From contig JAUVIY010000142.1 of assembly GCA_030592625.1 (NCBI GenBank), positions 1 through 6,918 of the forward strand: a stretch of DNA of 6,918 bases, in the 5' to 3' direction. This document shows, in pieces, positions 1-6,421 of this stretch. Source of the DNA: Spirochaeta sp. Lineage in GTDB: Bacteria; Spirochaetota; Spirochaetia; DSM-2461. A program made the position numbers and the translations under genes. Under the pieces are notes generated by a model. It was not told where the DNA came from and ran no database searches. It saw nothing but the letters and a program-made list of their open reading frames with translations. Each line of letters opens with the position of its first letter. The stretch's first letter is position 1.

Positions 1-435
1 CCGAATCAAGTGGTTCTATCAGGAACCGACAGGGGATTATCGATAGTCGAATCCCTGCTGGATGAAGCCGGCGCCCTGAAAATCGTCCGTCTCAAGGTTT
101 CAGGTCCGTTTCATTCTTCACTGATGGATGAAGCCAGGGTGGGATTTTCCGAATACATCTCGGGCATCCGGTTCTCCGACCCCATCATCCCAGTCTTCGC
201 CAATGTTACCGGTCGGCCGTTGGACAGCGGTGATGAGGCCCGGAAATACTGCCTGGAGCAATTTGTATCACCGGTCCGCTGGGTGACCTGTGAACAGGGG
301 ATAATGAACACTTCTCCCGAACGAGTTCTGGAAACCGGCCCCGGGACCGTTCTGACCGGATTGTGGAAAACGCTGCGTAACGGTTTGAGGTGCAAACCGG
401 CGGGAACACTGGCTTCTATCGACAATATCGTTTAA
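1..435 (+). CDS. Malonyl-CoA:ACP acyltransferase (FabD-like discrete AT), C-terminal fragment
   Basis: This gene is cut by the left edge. The reading frame is open from base 1 and yields 144 residues before the TAA at 433-435. The enzyme transfers malonyl groups from CoA to the phosphopantetheine arm of an ACP. What is visible is the C-terminal third of the FabD fold: a PNQVVLSG strand, the VSGPFHSSLM motif carrying the catalytic His (codon at 112-114), an FANVTGRP strand, a SPVRWV segment and the closing ETGPGTVLTGL motif. The GHSLG nucleophile motif must lie upstream of the window. The family assignment is firm. Whether the full protein is a single AT or the last domain of a longer one (tandem AT or AT-linked enzyme, as in some trans-AT clusters) cannot be seen. 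Only 19 bases separate it from the ketosynthase, so it very probably feeds extender units to this operon's ACP or to a carrier encoded nearby. Confidence 0.93.
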   Translation, partial: PNQVVLSGTDRGLSIVESLLDEAGALKIVRLKVSGPFHSSLMDEARVGFSEYISGIRFSDPIIPVFANVTGRPLDSGDEARKYCLEQFVSPVRWVTCEQGIMNTSPERVLETGPGTVLTGLWKTLRNGLRCKPAGTLASIDNIV

Positions 436-454
436 TAATACAGGAAGATAAAAT

Positions 455-1741
455 ATGAGTAAAAGAGTCGTCATTACCGGTATGGGAACCATCAACCCAC
501 TGGGCGATACCCTCGAGGGGTACTACGCCAATTTGATGGCCGGAAAATCCGGTATGAAGAAATGGGCCTCCATCGATCTCTCGGAAGTGGAATGCAAAAT
601 CGGCGGGGATCTGGGAGATTACGATACCCTCTCTGCGCTGGTAAAATACAAGGATGCATTGGGTCCGGAACGTTTCAAGGTTGTAAGGAAATTGTTCCGT
701 CACACGACGTTCTCCGCCAGGATGGCCATCCTCACCGCCCTCGGTGCCTGGTTCGATGCGGGACTGCCCCTCGGAGCGGGAGATCCATACCGGACCGGTG
801 TGCTGGTGGCCGGCCATAATATCAATTCGAACTATATATTTGAAATCACCAAACAGTATCTTGAAGAACCGGAGTACATTGACGCCCTGGCGGGTGTGGA
901 AGCCATCGACCCCAATGTTCCGGGGATCGTTGCGGAAGTGCTGGGGGTCAAGGGTCCGACTTTTACACTCGGCGGGGCCTGTGCCAGCGGCAATCTGGCC
1001 CTGCGGGACGGCTACAGGGACATTATTACAGGAGATTGCGATATATCAGTGGTTTGCGGCCCCCCATTTGATGTTTCGCCGGCTGATATCCAGGCCTCAG
1101 CCATCATCAACGCGATTGTGATCAAACCCGAATTCCAGGATCGCCCCGAAGAAGCCTCACGGCCTTTCGATGTGGACCGTTGCGGATTCCTTTATTCCCA
1201 CGGTTCCGCCACCCTTATCCTGGAGGATCTGGACTGCGCTCTGGAACGTGGTGCCGCCATTTACGGGGAAATACTGGGGGTTCGGGCCGGGGGCAACGCG
1301 AACCATCTCCCGATGCCCGGTGCGAAGGATCAGGAAAGGGTGATGCGGGACTTACTCCATCAGGTCGGTGTCGAACCGAAGGATGTGGATTATGTAAATT
1401 GCCATGCCACAGGCACTCCTTCCGGAGATCTTCAGGAAATCCGGGCCATCAAGGGTGTGTTCGGTGATGCGGCTAAAAACCTCAAGATCAACGCACCGAA
1501 ATCCATGCTGGGACATACGTGCTGGGCCTCGCCACTGGTGGAAACCGTCGGCGGTCTCCTTCAGATGAAACATGGCCGCTTGCATCCCACCACTAACATC
1601 AGGGAGCTGGATCAGGAAATCGACCTGGATGTCATCCTTGAACCACGGGATCACCAGATTAACCTGATGCTGAAGAACTCCTTCGGTTTCGGAGGCATTA
1701 ACTGCTGTTCCCTTATCAAGCGCTATGAGGCTGATTCATGA
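455..1741 (+). CDS. Beta-ketoacyl-ACP synthase of the HMGS-cassette (PksF-like) type with intact active-site Cys
   Basis: A 428-residue thiolase-fold ketosynthase, close to the usual FabF length. The ATG at 455 follows AGGAAG (442-447) at good spacing. The catalytic set is complete: Cys176 in GGACASGN, His317 in CHATGT, and Lys349 and His354 in KSMLGH. The FGFGG loop is present near the C-terminus. The motif around Cys176 and the VAGHNINSNY segment (about residues 121-130) resemble, from memory, the PksF/CurC group of beta-branching cassettes, where the nucleophile is Ser (GGASASG) and the enzyme only decarboxylates malonyl-ACP to acetyl-ACP. Here Cys is kept, so true Claisen condensation is possible. 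The stop overlaps the next gene's start by four bases (ATGA), which suggests translational coupling. It may supply acetyl-ACP to the HMGS, elongate the chain, or do both. The family is certain; the exact role is open. Confidence 0.93.
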   Translation: MSKRVVITGMGTINPLGDTLEGYYANLMAGKSGMKKWASIDLSEVECKIGGDLGDYDTLSALVKYKDALGPERFKVVRKLFRHTTFSARMAILTALGAWFDAGLPLGAGDPYRTGVLVAGHNINSNYIFEITKQYLEEPEYIDALAGVEAIDPNVPGIVAEVLGVKGPTFTLGGACASGNLALRDGYRDIITGDCDISVVCGPPFDVSPADIQASAIINAIVIKPEFQDRPEEASRPFDVDRCGFLYSHGSATLILEDLDCALERGAAIYGEILGVRAGGNANHLPMPGAKDQERVMRDLLHQVGVEPKDVDYVNCHATGTPSGDLQEIRAIKGVFGDAAKNLKINAPKSMLGHTCWASPLVETVGGLLQMKHGRLHPTTNIRELDQEIDLDVILEPRDHQINLMLKNSFGFGGINCCSLIKRYEADS

Positions 1742-2478
1742 ACGCATTTATCACAGGTGGATCCCGTGGGATCGGCCGGGCCATCGTCCTGAAATTCGTC
1801 CGGGAAGGGTACGGTTGCGCATTCACCTATGCCAGTAATTATCAGGCGGCCGAAGAAACCAGGGCTCTTGCCCGGGACATCAATCCTGATATCATGGTAG
1901 AGGCCTACCGGCTCGACCAGGGACAATCGGGTGAAGTGGAGAGCATCGTTGATGAGGCAATGGAAACCTTCGGTGATATCGGTATCCTTGTAAACAATGC
2001 CGCCATCAACCGGAACAACGCCGTGGCTTTCATGAGCGACGAGGAATGGGAGGACGTTATCCGTACGAACCTGTCCGGACCTTTCTACATGATACGGCAA
2101 TTTCTGATGCCCATGATTGCCAATCGTTTCGGACGTATCGTCAATATCTCGTCCCTGGCACAGGACGGTGCCAGCGGTCAGGCCGGATACGCCGCCAGCA
2201 AAGGCGGATTAGTCACCCTTTCCAAGACCGTTGCCAGGGAATACGGGGTTAAAGGCATCACGTGCAACGTGGTAACCGTCGGATATGTGGAAACCGATCT
2301 GACCGACGATCAACTGGCGGAAAATCTCCGCGGATTCTGGTTGGAATACTGTCCGATGAAGAGGGTCGGGGAGGCCGAGGAAATCGCCGATATCGTCCAT
2401 TATCTCACTACGGAGAATGCAGGATTTATCAATGGGGAAGCCATCCGGGTAGCCGGCGGGTTCACATATATACCTTAA
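1738..2478 (+). CDS. FabG-like 3-oxoacyl-ACP reductase (classical SDR)
   Basis: A 246-residue short-chain dehydrogenase/reductase, the normal FabG length. It shows the Rossmann glycine motif TGGSRGIG (residues 6-13), the NNA motif (86-88), Ser138 in NISS, and the Tyr151/Lys155 pair in YAASK. These catalytic positions match E. coli FabG numbering. Arg10 in the glycine loop agrees with NADPH preference, which is an inference from the family. The expected reaction is reduction of a 3-ketoacyl-ACP to the 3-hydroxyacyl-ACP. Its ATG lies inside the ketosynthase stop region (ATGA overlap). It sits between the KS and the HMGS, a place where the bacillaene cassette has no reductase, which suggests the pathway also carries out ordinary keto reduction on discrete carriers. 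A quinone or sugar SDR is possible in principle but unlikely beside an AT, a KS and an ACP. Confidence 0.92.
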   Translation: MNAFITGGSRGIGRAIVLKFVREGYGCAFTYASNYQAAEETRALARDINPDIMVEAYRLDQGQSGEVESIVDEAMETFGDIGILVNNAAINRNNAVAFMSDEEWEDVIRTNLSGPFYMIRQFLMPMIANRFGRIVNISSLAQDGASGQAGYAASKGGLVTLSKTVAREYGVKGITCNVVTVGYVETDLTDDQLAENLRGFWLEYCPMKRVGEAEEIADIVHYLTTENAGFINGEAIRVAGGFTYIP

Positions 2479-2480
2479 AA

Positions 2481-2486
2481 AGAGGA
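2481..2486 (+). promoter_or_regulatory. Ribosome binding site of the HMGS gene
   Basis: AGAGGA lies nine bases upstream of the ATG at 2496, directly after the SDR stop codon (2476-2478). It supports 2496 as the start. The same frame is open back to an ATG at 2262 inside the SDR gene, but the translation of that extension is Arg/Gly-rich and unlike any HMGS. Confidence 0.7.
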
Positions 2487-2495
2487 TTAAAATCA

Positions 2496-3722
2496 ATGAA
2501 CATCGGAATAGAACGTTTGAACATATACGGCTGCAGCATGGCATTGTCCCAGCGGAGACTGGCCGAGGCCCGGGACCTGGATCCCCAGAAGGTGGTAGAT
2601 GATTTCCTCATCGACACCCGGTCTATCAATCCCCTGTGGGAAGATACGGTAACCATGGGAGCCAATGCGGCTAAGCCCATCATGGAGGATATTGATCCCG
2701 ACAGCATCGGAATGCTCATCGTGGGAACCGAAGGTTCGGTGGATTTCGGCAAGCCTATCAGCACCAACATCATCGGTGCCCTGGGACTCTCCCGGAATAT
2801 CAGGAATTACGAGACCAAACATGCCTGTTACAGCGGTATCGCTGCCCTCGATACCGCGGTGAACTGGCTTGCCGCCGGGTTGAGCGGTGGTCGCAAGGCC
2901 CTGGTGATTTCCTCCGACTTCTCCCGGGAGCACCTCAATACCAAGGAAGAGTTTGTCATGGGCGGCGTTGCGGCCGCGGTACTTCTGAGCGAGACCCCGA
3001 AAATACTCGATTTCGAAATACACCGTAAAGGAACCTGGTCGGATGACATCTATGATACATTCCGCCCCAGTGCCCTGGCGGAAGTGGGAAATAACGAAGT
3101 GAGCCTGTATTCCTATATGGATGCCCTCGAGGGATCCTGGGAAGATTACGTCAAGAGGGCCGGCGACGAGGTGGATTTTGATAAGGATCACCAATGGCTC
3201 AGCTATCACACGCCCTTTCCGGGTATGGCTTTTCAGGCCCACCGTACCCTCTGCAATGTCAACGCCCCGCGGAAAAAGGCAGAGGTGAAGGAGGACTTTG
3301 CCAATCGGGTGATGCCTGCGCTCCGATTCTCAAAACGTTTGGGTTCCACTTATGGTTCGAGCAACATGGTCGGTACGGCCGCCCTCCTTTCCGGAGACTC
3401 CGACGTGAAAGAAGGGGACCGGGTGGGTCTCTACGCCTACGGTTCCGGGGCAATCGGGGAATTCTGGAGCGCCAAGGTTATCGGAGGTGCCCGGGAGCTG
3501 ATGAAGTCCATGGGAATCGAAACTCAGCTTGATGCCCGCAGGGATGTATCGATAGAGGAGTACGAAAAAATTGAGCTCACGCGTAAGGATTCTATCGAAG
3601 TACCGGAATACACCCCCGACCGAAGCTTTCCATCAGGTCTATGGGACTCGAACTACGAGGGGAAAGGACTTCTCACGCTGGAGAAAGTCGAGAATTATGT
3701 CAGGACTTATGCGTGGAGCTGA
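2496..3722 (+). CDS. 3-hydroxy-3-methylglutaryl-ACP synthase (HMGS/HCS of a beta-branching cassette)
   Basis: A 408-residue HMG-CoA-synthase-family protein. Starting at ATG 2496, the catalytic residues are Glu79 (VGTEGSVDFGKP), Cys111 (KHACYSG) and His238 (SYHTPFPGMAFQAHR); Glu79 and Cys111 fall at the same numbers as in bacterial mevalonate HMGS. The C-terminal GSTYGSSNMVGTAALL segment matches the family's substrate-pocket strand. In cassettes of the PksG/CurD type this enzyme adds acetyl-ACP to the beta-keto group of an acyl-ACP, giving an HMG-like intermediate. That role fits here because ECH1, ECH2 and a discrete ACP follow directly. A mevalonate-pathway MvaS is the alternative, but no mevalonate gene is present and the neighbours are ACP enzymes. 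The 3' end overlaps the following ECH1 gene by ten bases. The C-terminal 60 or so residues (EYEKIELTR onward) are typical of the cassette subfamily as far as I can judge. Confidence 0.93.
   Translation: MNIGIERLNIYGCSMALSQRRLAEARDLDPQKVVDDFLIDTRSINPLWEDTVTMGANAAKPIMEDIDPDSIGMLIVGTEGSVDFGKPISTNIIGALGLSRNIRNYETKHACYSGIAALDTAVNWLAAGLSGGRKALVISSDFSREHLNTKEEFVMGGVAAAVLLSETPKILDFEIHRKGTWSDDIYDTFRPSALAEVGNNEVSLYSYMDALEGSWEDYVKRAGDEVDFDKDHQWLSYHTPFPGMAFQAHRTLCNVNAPRKKAEVKEDFANRVMPALRFSKRLGSTYGSSNMVGTAALLSGDSDVKEGDRVGLYAYGSGAIGEFWSAKVIGGARELMKSMGIETQLDARRDVSIEEYEKIELTRKDSIEVPEYTPDRSFPSGLWDSNYEGKGLLTLEKVENYVRTYAWS
3702..3705 (+). promoter_or_regulatory. Ribosome binding site that sets the ECH1 GTG start
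   Basis: AGGA lies seven bases upstream of GTG 3713, within the last codons of the HMGS gene. It is the best-placed Shine-Dalgarno match near the ECH1 N-terminus and favours the GTG over the ATG at 3641, which would add 24 residues lacking family similarity. Confidence 0.6.
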
Positions 3723-4543
3723 ATCCCTCGCGAGTGGAATCCTCCGTCGATTCCGGCGTCGGTCTCATCGTCATGGCGGGTGGCGATCAGGGTAATCGGC
3801 TGAGGCCTTCGCTGCTGAAGGCAGTCACTGAAGCCGTTCACAACCATGTGGCTGATTCAGAAGTCCGATTCATTCTCCTGCGCTCACGAGGGGCTCATTT
3901 CTGCCTGGGGATGGATCTGGCGGCATTTCTTGATACTGCGGACAAAGTGGTGTTTGAAAAAGAAATCCAGGCCTATGCCAATATGCTGACAGTCCTGAAT
4001 GACTGCCCGAAGACAACGGTTGCCGTCGTGGAAGGCGCGGTTAAAGCAGGCGGTGTCGGACTGGTAGCCGCATGCGACATCGTAATCGCCGCCGAAAATG
4101 TCGAGTTCGAGTTAGGTGAAGCATATTTCGGGCTCATTCCGGCTAATGTGATGCCATATCTTCTCACCAGGCGCATCTCGCCTAAGAGGGCGGCTTATCT
4201 GGTTCAGTCGGCCGCTGTAATCAGTGCCCGGGATGCCAGGGATATCGGATTGGTTGAGGAAGTTCATACTCCTGAAAAAATGGAATCCGCCGTCAGAAAA
4301 CTGGGACGGCGTCTCGTCCGCATCTCACCGAAGGCCACCGAAAGGTATAAAACTTTTGTCGTGGACATCATGGGTATTCCCTTCGAGGATCGAGGGAAGC
4401 GAGCAGTAGATGAATTGGTGAAGATTGCATTGGAACCGGGTGTCAGGGAAGGGGTTCGCGCCTTCACCGAAGGTGACACACCGGAATGGTTCAGCCGGTT
4501 CAAGCCCGGTTCGGCGCTGACCGGATCAGGTGAAAAGGGGTAG
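3713..4543 (+). CDS. Enoyl-CoA hydratase/isomerase family ECH1 (PksH-like dehydratase of the beta-branching cassette)
   Basis: A crotonase-fold protein of 276 residues from GTG 3713, slightly longer than PksH (about 259). Family landmarks: AHFCLGMD (Asp68) at the first oxyanion-hole strand, the VKAGGVGLVAACD second oxyanion-hole loop (Gly113-Gly114), Glu136 in LGEAYFGLIPANVMPYLLTRRI, a segment very like the PksH SELLFGLYPACVLPFL region, and a C-terminal RAFTEGDTPEW that parallels PksH. In known cassettes ECH1 dehydrates 3-hydroxy-3-methylglutaryl-ACP to the 3-methylglutaconyl form. GTG is preferred as start because AGGA lies at the right distance, it gives a ten-base overlap with the HMGS gene, and homologues begin near here. 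An upstream ATG at 3641 in the same frame is less likely. The last dozen residues (Gly/Ser-rich) extend beyond the family norm. No separate dehydratase is seen, so ECH1 might also serve other dehydrations; that is inference. Confidence 0.88.
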   Translation: MELNPSRVESSVDSGVGLIVMAGGDQGNRLRPSLLKAVTEAVHNHVADSEVRFILLRSRGAHFCLGMDLAAFLDTADKVVFEKEIQAYANMLTVLNDCPKTTVAVVEGAVKAGGVGLVAACDIVIAAENVEFELGEAYFGLIPANVMPYLLTRRISPKRAAYLVQSAAVISARDARDIGLVEEVHTPEKMESAVRKLGRRLVRISPKATERYKTFVVDIMGIPFEDRGKRAVDELVKIALEPGVREGVRAFTEGDTPEWFSRFKPGSALTGSGEKG

Positions 4544-4545
4544 TT

Positions 4546-5307
4546 ATGAGCGGAGTTATTGACTTGAAGGTCGACGGTGATGGTATTGCATGGGTGAAGA
4601 TGAACGATAAGAAGAACAAGAACATTTTCACTGAGCGATTCGTCAAAGATTTCCTGAATACCATGAATGAATTGGAAAATCTCCCGGAAGCTCCGAAAGT
4701 GATGGTGCTCCAGGGACTGCACGACGTATTCAGCGCCGGTGCGGATAAAGAGACCCTCATAGCTCTGACTGAAGGCCGAATCGTCGTTAAAGATCTGGTC
4801 CTGTCGGAGCGTCTGGTGAACCTCGAGTTTCCCGTCATTGCCGCGGTGGAAGGCCACGCCATGGGCGGCGGTCTGGCAATGGCCACCTGTTGTGACATTG
4901 TTGTTGCCGCCAGGGAAAGCCGGTACGGTGCGGTGTTCATGTCCATGGGCTTTACTCCCGGGATGGGAACAACCACGTTGTTGTCGGAACTTGTCGGTCC
5001 CTTCGCGGCATCCGAAATGATGTATACGGCCAAACGCTACAAAGGCAGCGAGCTGGAGCGGATGGGTACCAACATCAACCGCATCGTAACTAAAATGCGT
5101 GTCATACCTGTTGCCAGGGATATCGCCCGGCAGATTGCCGAGAAGAATCCCAAGTCCATCCAACTTCTGAAATATACCCTGAGCATCAGGAAAAAGAAGC
5201 TTTTGATGGATGCCCGTCTCCAGGAAGACATGATGCATCGGATCAGCTTCGGCTTTCCCGAAACTCGGGGGCATATTGACGATCTATACGCCGAATTGGA
5301 GAAATAA
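4546..5307 (+). CDS. Enoyl-CoA hydratase/isomerase family ECH2 (PksI-like decarboxylase of the beta-branching cassette)
   Basis: A crotonase-fold protein of 253 residues, matching PksI in length (about 249). The features that separate it from ECH1 are the GHAMGGGLAM oxyanion loop (from His104), the FTPGMGTT motif (from Phe136, PksI has GFTPGMGAT) and a C-terminal MMH (His231) that aligns with the MMH of PksI. The first oxyanion strand reads FSAGADKETL, with Lys68 where PksI, as I recall it, has Gln. In known cassettes ECH2 decarboxylates 3-methylglutaconyl-ACP to a 3-methylcrotonyl-type product, and double-bond placement differs between enzymes. It starts two bases after the ECH1 stop, with AAAAGGGG (4533-4540) as ribosome binding site. 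The next SDR starts on the last base of its stop codon. The family call is strong; the alkene regiochemistry cannot be read from sequence by eye. Confidence 0.9.
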   Translation: MSGVIDLKVDGDGIAWVKMNDKKNKNIFTERFVKDFLNTMNELENLPEAPKVMVLQGLHDVFSAGADKETLIALTEGRIVVKDLVLSERLVNLEFPVIAAVEGHAMGGGLAMATCCDIVVAARESRYGAVFMSMGFTPGMGTTTLLSELVGPFAASEMMYTAKRYKGSELERMGTNINRIVTKMRVIPVARDIARQIAEKNPKSIQLLKYTLSIRKKKLLMDARLQEDMMHRISFGFPETRGHIDDLYAELEK

Positions 5308-6113
5308 TGACAGCGATTGATCTTTCGGGGAAAACGGCGCTTATAACAGGCGGGACGGGAGGCATCGGTCTGGCCACGGCCCTGGAACTGGGTGCCGCCG
5401 GTGCCAACACCGTTATCACCTACCGATGGGGGTCCACCGAAGAGGAAGATCTCCTTAAGCTTTTTGCGGACCGGGGCGCTCCAAAGCCCCTCGTCCTCGA
5501 AGCCGATGTTTCCCGAGAGGAGGACACCGGTCTGGTAATGGAAGCTGTGAAGGATTCAGCCGACGGGATCGATATTTTCATCAGCAATGTCGGCTTTGCA
5601 CTCAAGGCTGAAACCCTGGACGACTACCGCAGAAAATCACTCTATAAAACCTTCGATTACAGCAGCTGGCCGATGATCGATTACGTAAAACAGATTCATG
5701 CCTCTTTCGGCCGTTATCCTGAGCATGTGATTGGCATTTCCTCCAACGGCCCGGATCATTATTATCGGGGATACGATTATGTGGCGGCCTCCAAGGCCCT
5801 GTTGGAATTTTTCACCCGCTATCTGGCTGTCCATCTGTCCGAAGAGGGGTGCAGGGTGAATACCGTCCGATTCGGCACCGTCCGAACCCCGTCCTTCGAA
5901 GCCATTTTCGGCGACGGGTACTTTCAATGGCTCAAGGAAGTCAAAGGTTTGGATGAGTCCGGTATACTAACCCCCGAGGATTGTAGTAAAGTCGTATTGG
6001 CCCTTTGCAGCGGGTTAATGAACGCCCTGAACGGGCAAATCATAGAGGCGGATTTGGGACTTCCCTTTCGGGATAACTCCATGATGGATTATATCAGAAC
6101 AAAGAAAAGTTAA
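5307..6113 (+). CDS. Atypical SDR of the FabL/FabI type (probable enoyl-ACP reductase)
   Basis: A 268-residue SDR with the glycine motif TGGTGGIG (residues 14-21), an SNVG motif (Asn94) in place of NNAG, and an active site that breaks the classical pattern. The residue four before Lys163 is Val159, not Tyr; a Tyr sits seven before it (Tyr156), giving Tyr-x6-Lys. This spacing, including the numbers 156 and 163, is that of FabI, and Bacillus FabL (YTTVGVSK) has the same layout with the same LEFFTRYLAV-like helix after it. Enoyl-ACP reduction is therefore the most likely activity. The loop of residues 100-140, rich in aromatic and charged residues (Tyr-Lys-Thr-Phe-Asp-Tyr-Ser), is longer and more unusual than in FabL and may shape a special substrate pocket. 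ATG overlaps the ECH2 stop by one base, behind a GGAG at 5298-5301. Its position just after ECH2 suggests it reduces the branched enoyl-ACP, which is inference. A ketoreductase role is the alternative. Confidence 0.82.
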   Translation: MTAIDLSGKTALITGGTGGIGLATALELGAAGANTVITYRWGSTEEEDLLKLFADRGAPKPLVLEADVSREEDTGLVMEAVKDSADGIDIFISNVGFALKAETLDDYRRKSLYKTFDYSSWPMIDYVKQIHASFGRYPEHVIGISSNGPDHYYRGYDYVAASKALLEFFTRYLAVHLSEEGCRVNTVRFGTVRTPSFEAIFGDGYFQWLKEVKGLDESGILTPEDCSKVVLALCSGLMNALNGQIIEADLGLPFRDNSMMDYIRTKKS

Positions 6114-6161
6114 AACTGAGGGATTGAATCATTTCCAAACCACTAATTACAGGAGTACAGC
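6114..6161 (+). other. 48-base spacer before the ACP gene
   Basis: This is the longest non-coding stretch in the window. It is AT-richer than the genes and holds the ACP ribosome binding site (6151-6155). I see no stable hairpin with a T-run and no convincing -35/-10 pair, so it is most simply an internal operon spacer. Confidence 0.5.
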
Positions 6162-6407
6162 ATGACCAAAGATGAAATCATCGATGTGATTAAAGTTGTT
6201 ATCGAGGATAACCTCGACGACGTCAATGCAGGGGATATCGATCCCCGGAAGTCAATGAAAGATTACGGGGCCAACAGTCTCGACATGATCGAAGTGGTGT
6301 CGTGTTCCATGCGGGAACTCAACATCAAAGTCCCCCGGGCCGAATTGGCTGAGCTTCAGAATATTGAAGCCCTGGCCGATAAATTTCTGGAGTACAAAAA
6401 CGCCTGA
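6162..6407 (+). CDS. Discrete acyl carrier protein, donor-ACP-like (GANS motif)
   Basis: An 81-residue acidic, helical carrier protein. Ser39 in YGANSLDM is the phosphopantetheine attachment site, and the following helices (IEVVSCSMRELNIKVPRAEL, then NIEALADKFLEY) fit the ACP fold. The GANS sequence, with Ala-Asn before the Ser, and the KVP plus NIEAL segments resemble AcpK (LGANSIDR, KIP, NIGEL), the dedicated acetyl donor of the bacillaene cassette; ordinary fatty-acid ACPs read DSLD. The ATG at 6162 follows AGGAG (6151-6155). It is set off from the SDR by 48 bases, the largest gap in the window, but I see no clear terminator or promoter there. It likely carries malonyl and then acetyl for the HMGS. 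As the only ACP visible it might also carry the growing chain and present it to the oxoamine synthase encoded next. Confidence 0.93.
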   Translation: MTKDEIIDVIKVVIEDNLDDVNAGDIDPRKSMKDYGANSLDMIEVVSCSMRELNIKVPRAELAELQNIEALADKFLEYKNA

Positions 6408-6411
6408 GCAT

Positions 6412-6416
6412 AGGAG
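6412..6416 (+). promoter_or_regulatory. Ribosome binding site that sets the oxoamine synthase GTG start
   Basis: AGGAG sits five bases before GTG 6422, between the ACP stop and the next gene. The TTG at 6419 is in another frame and meets a stop after three codons, and the first in-frame ATG (about 6512) would remove a stretch that reads as protein, so GTG is the start. Confidence 0.7.
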
Positions 6417-6421
6417 ATTGC

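Noticed and set aside
455..2478. Housekeeping fatty-acid synthesis cluster (fabD-fabF-fabG)
   Set aside because: AT, KS, KR and ACP could suggest this, but the HMGS, two cassette ECHs, the GANS-type ACP and the oxoamine synthase are not part of primary fatty-acid loci.
2262..2495. N-terminal extension of the HMGS from ATG 2262
   Set aside because: The extra 78 residues are out-of-frame SDR sequence rich in Arg and Gly. The ATG at 2496 has a ribosome site and puts Cys and Glu at family positions 111 and 79.
2493..3242. Antisense open frame of 249 codons opposite the HMGS gene
   Set aside because: No recognisable domain, no ribosome site, and it mirrors a fully conserved HMGS on the + strand.
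2496..3722. Mevalonate-pathway HMG-CoA synthase (mvaS)
   Set aside because: Catalytic residues would allow it, but the neighbours are ACP, KS, ECH1 and ECH2 with no thiolase, HMG-CoA reductase or kinase. The cassette reading explains every gene.
4264..5274. Long antisense open frame of 336 codons opposite ECH1 and ECH2
   Set aside because: Its translation is His/Gly/Pro-rich with no family motif, and the + strand there encodes two clear crotonase-fold enzymes. It is a shadow of their codon bias.
2496..5307. Myxobacterial alternative isovaleryl-CoA route (HMGS plus LiuC plus AibA/B)
   Set aside because: That route uses a two-subunit CoA-transferase-like decarboxylase, whereas here the decarboxylation step is a PksI-like crotonase with FTPGMGTT, and a dedicated ACP is present.
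6114..6161. Terminator or new promoter ahead of the ACP gene
   Set aside because: No inverted repeat followed by a T-run and no convincing promoter boxes are visible; spacing fits an operon.
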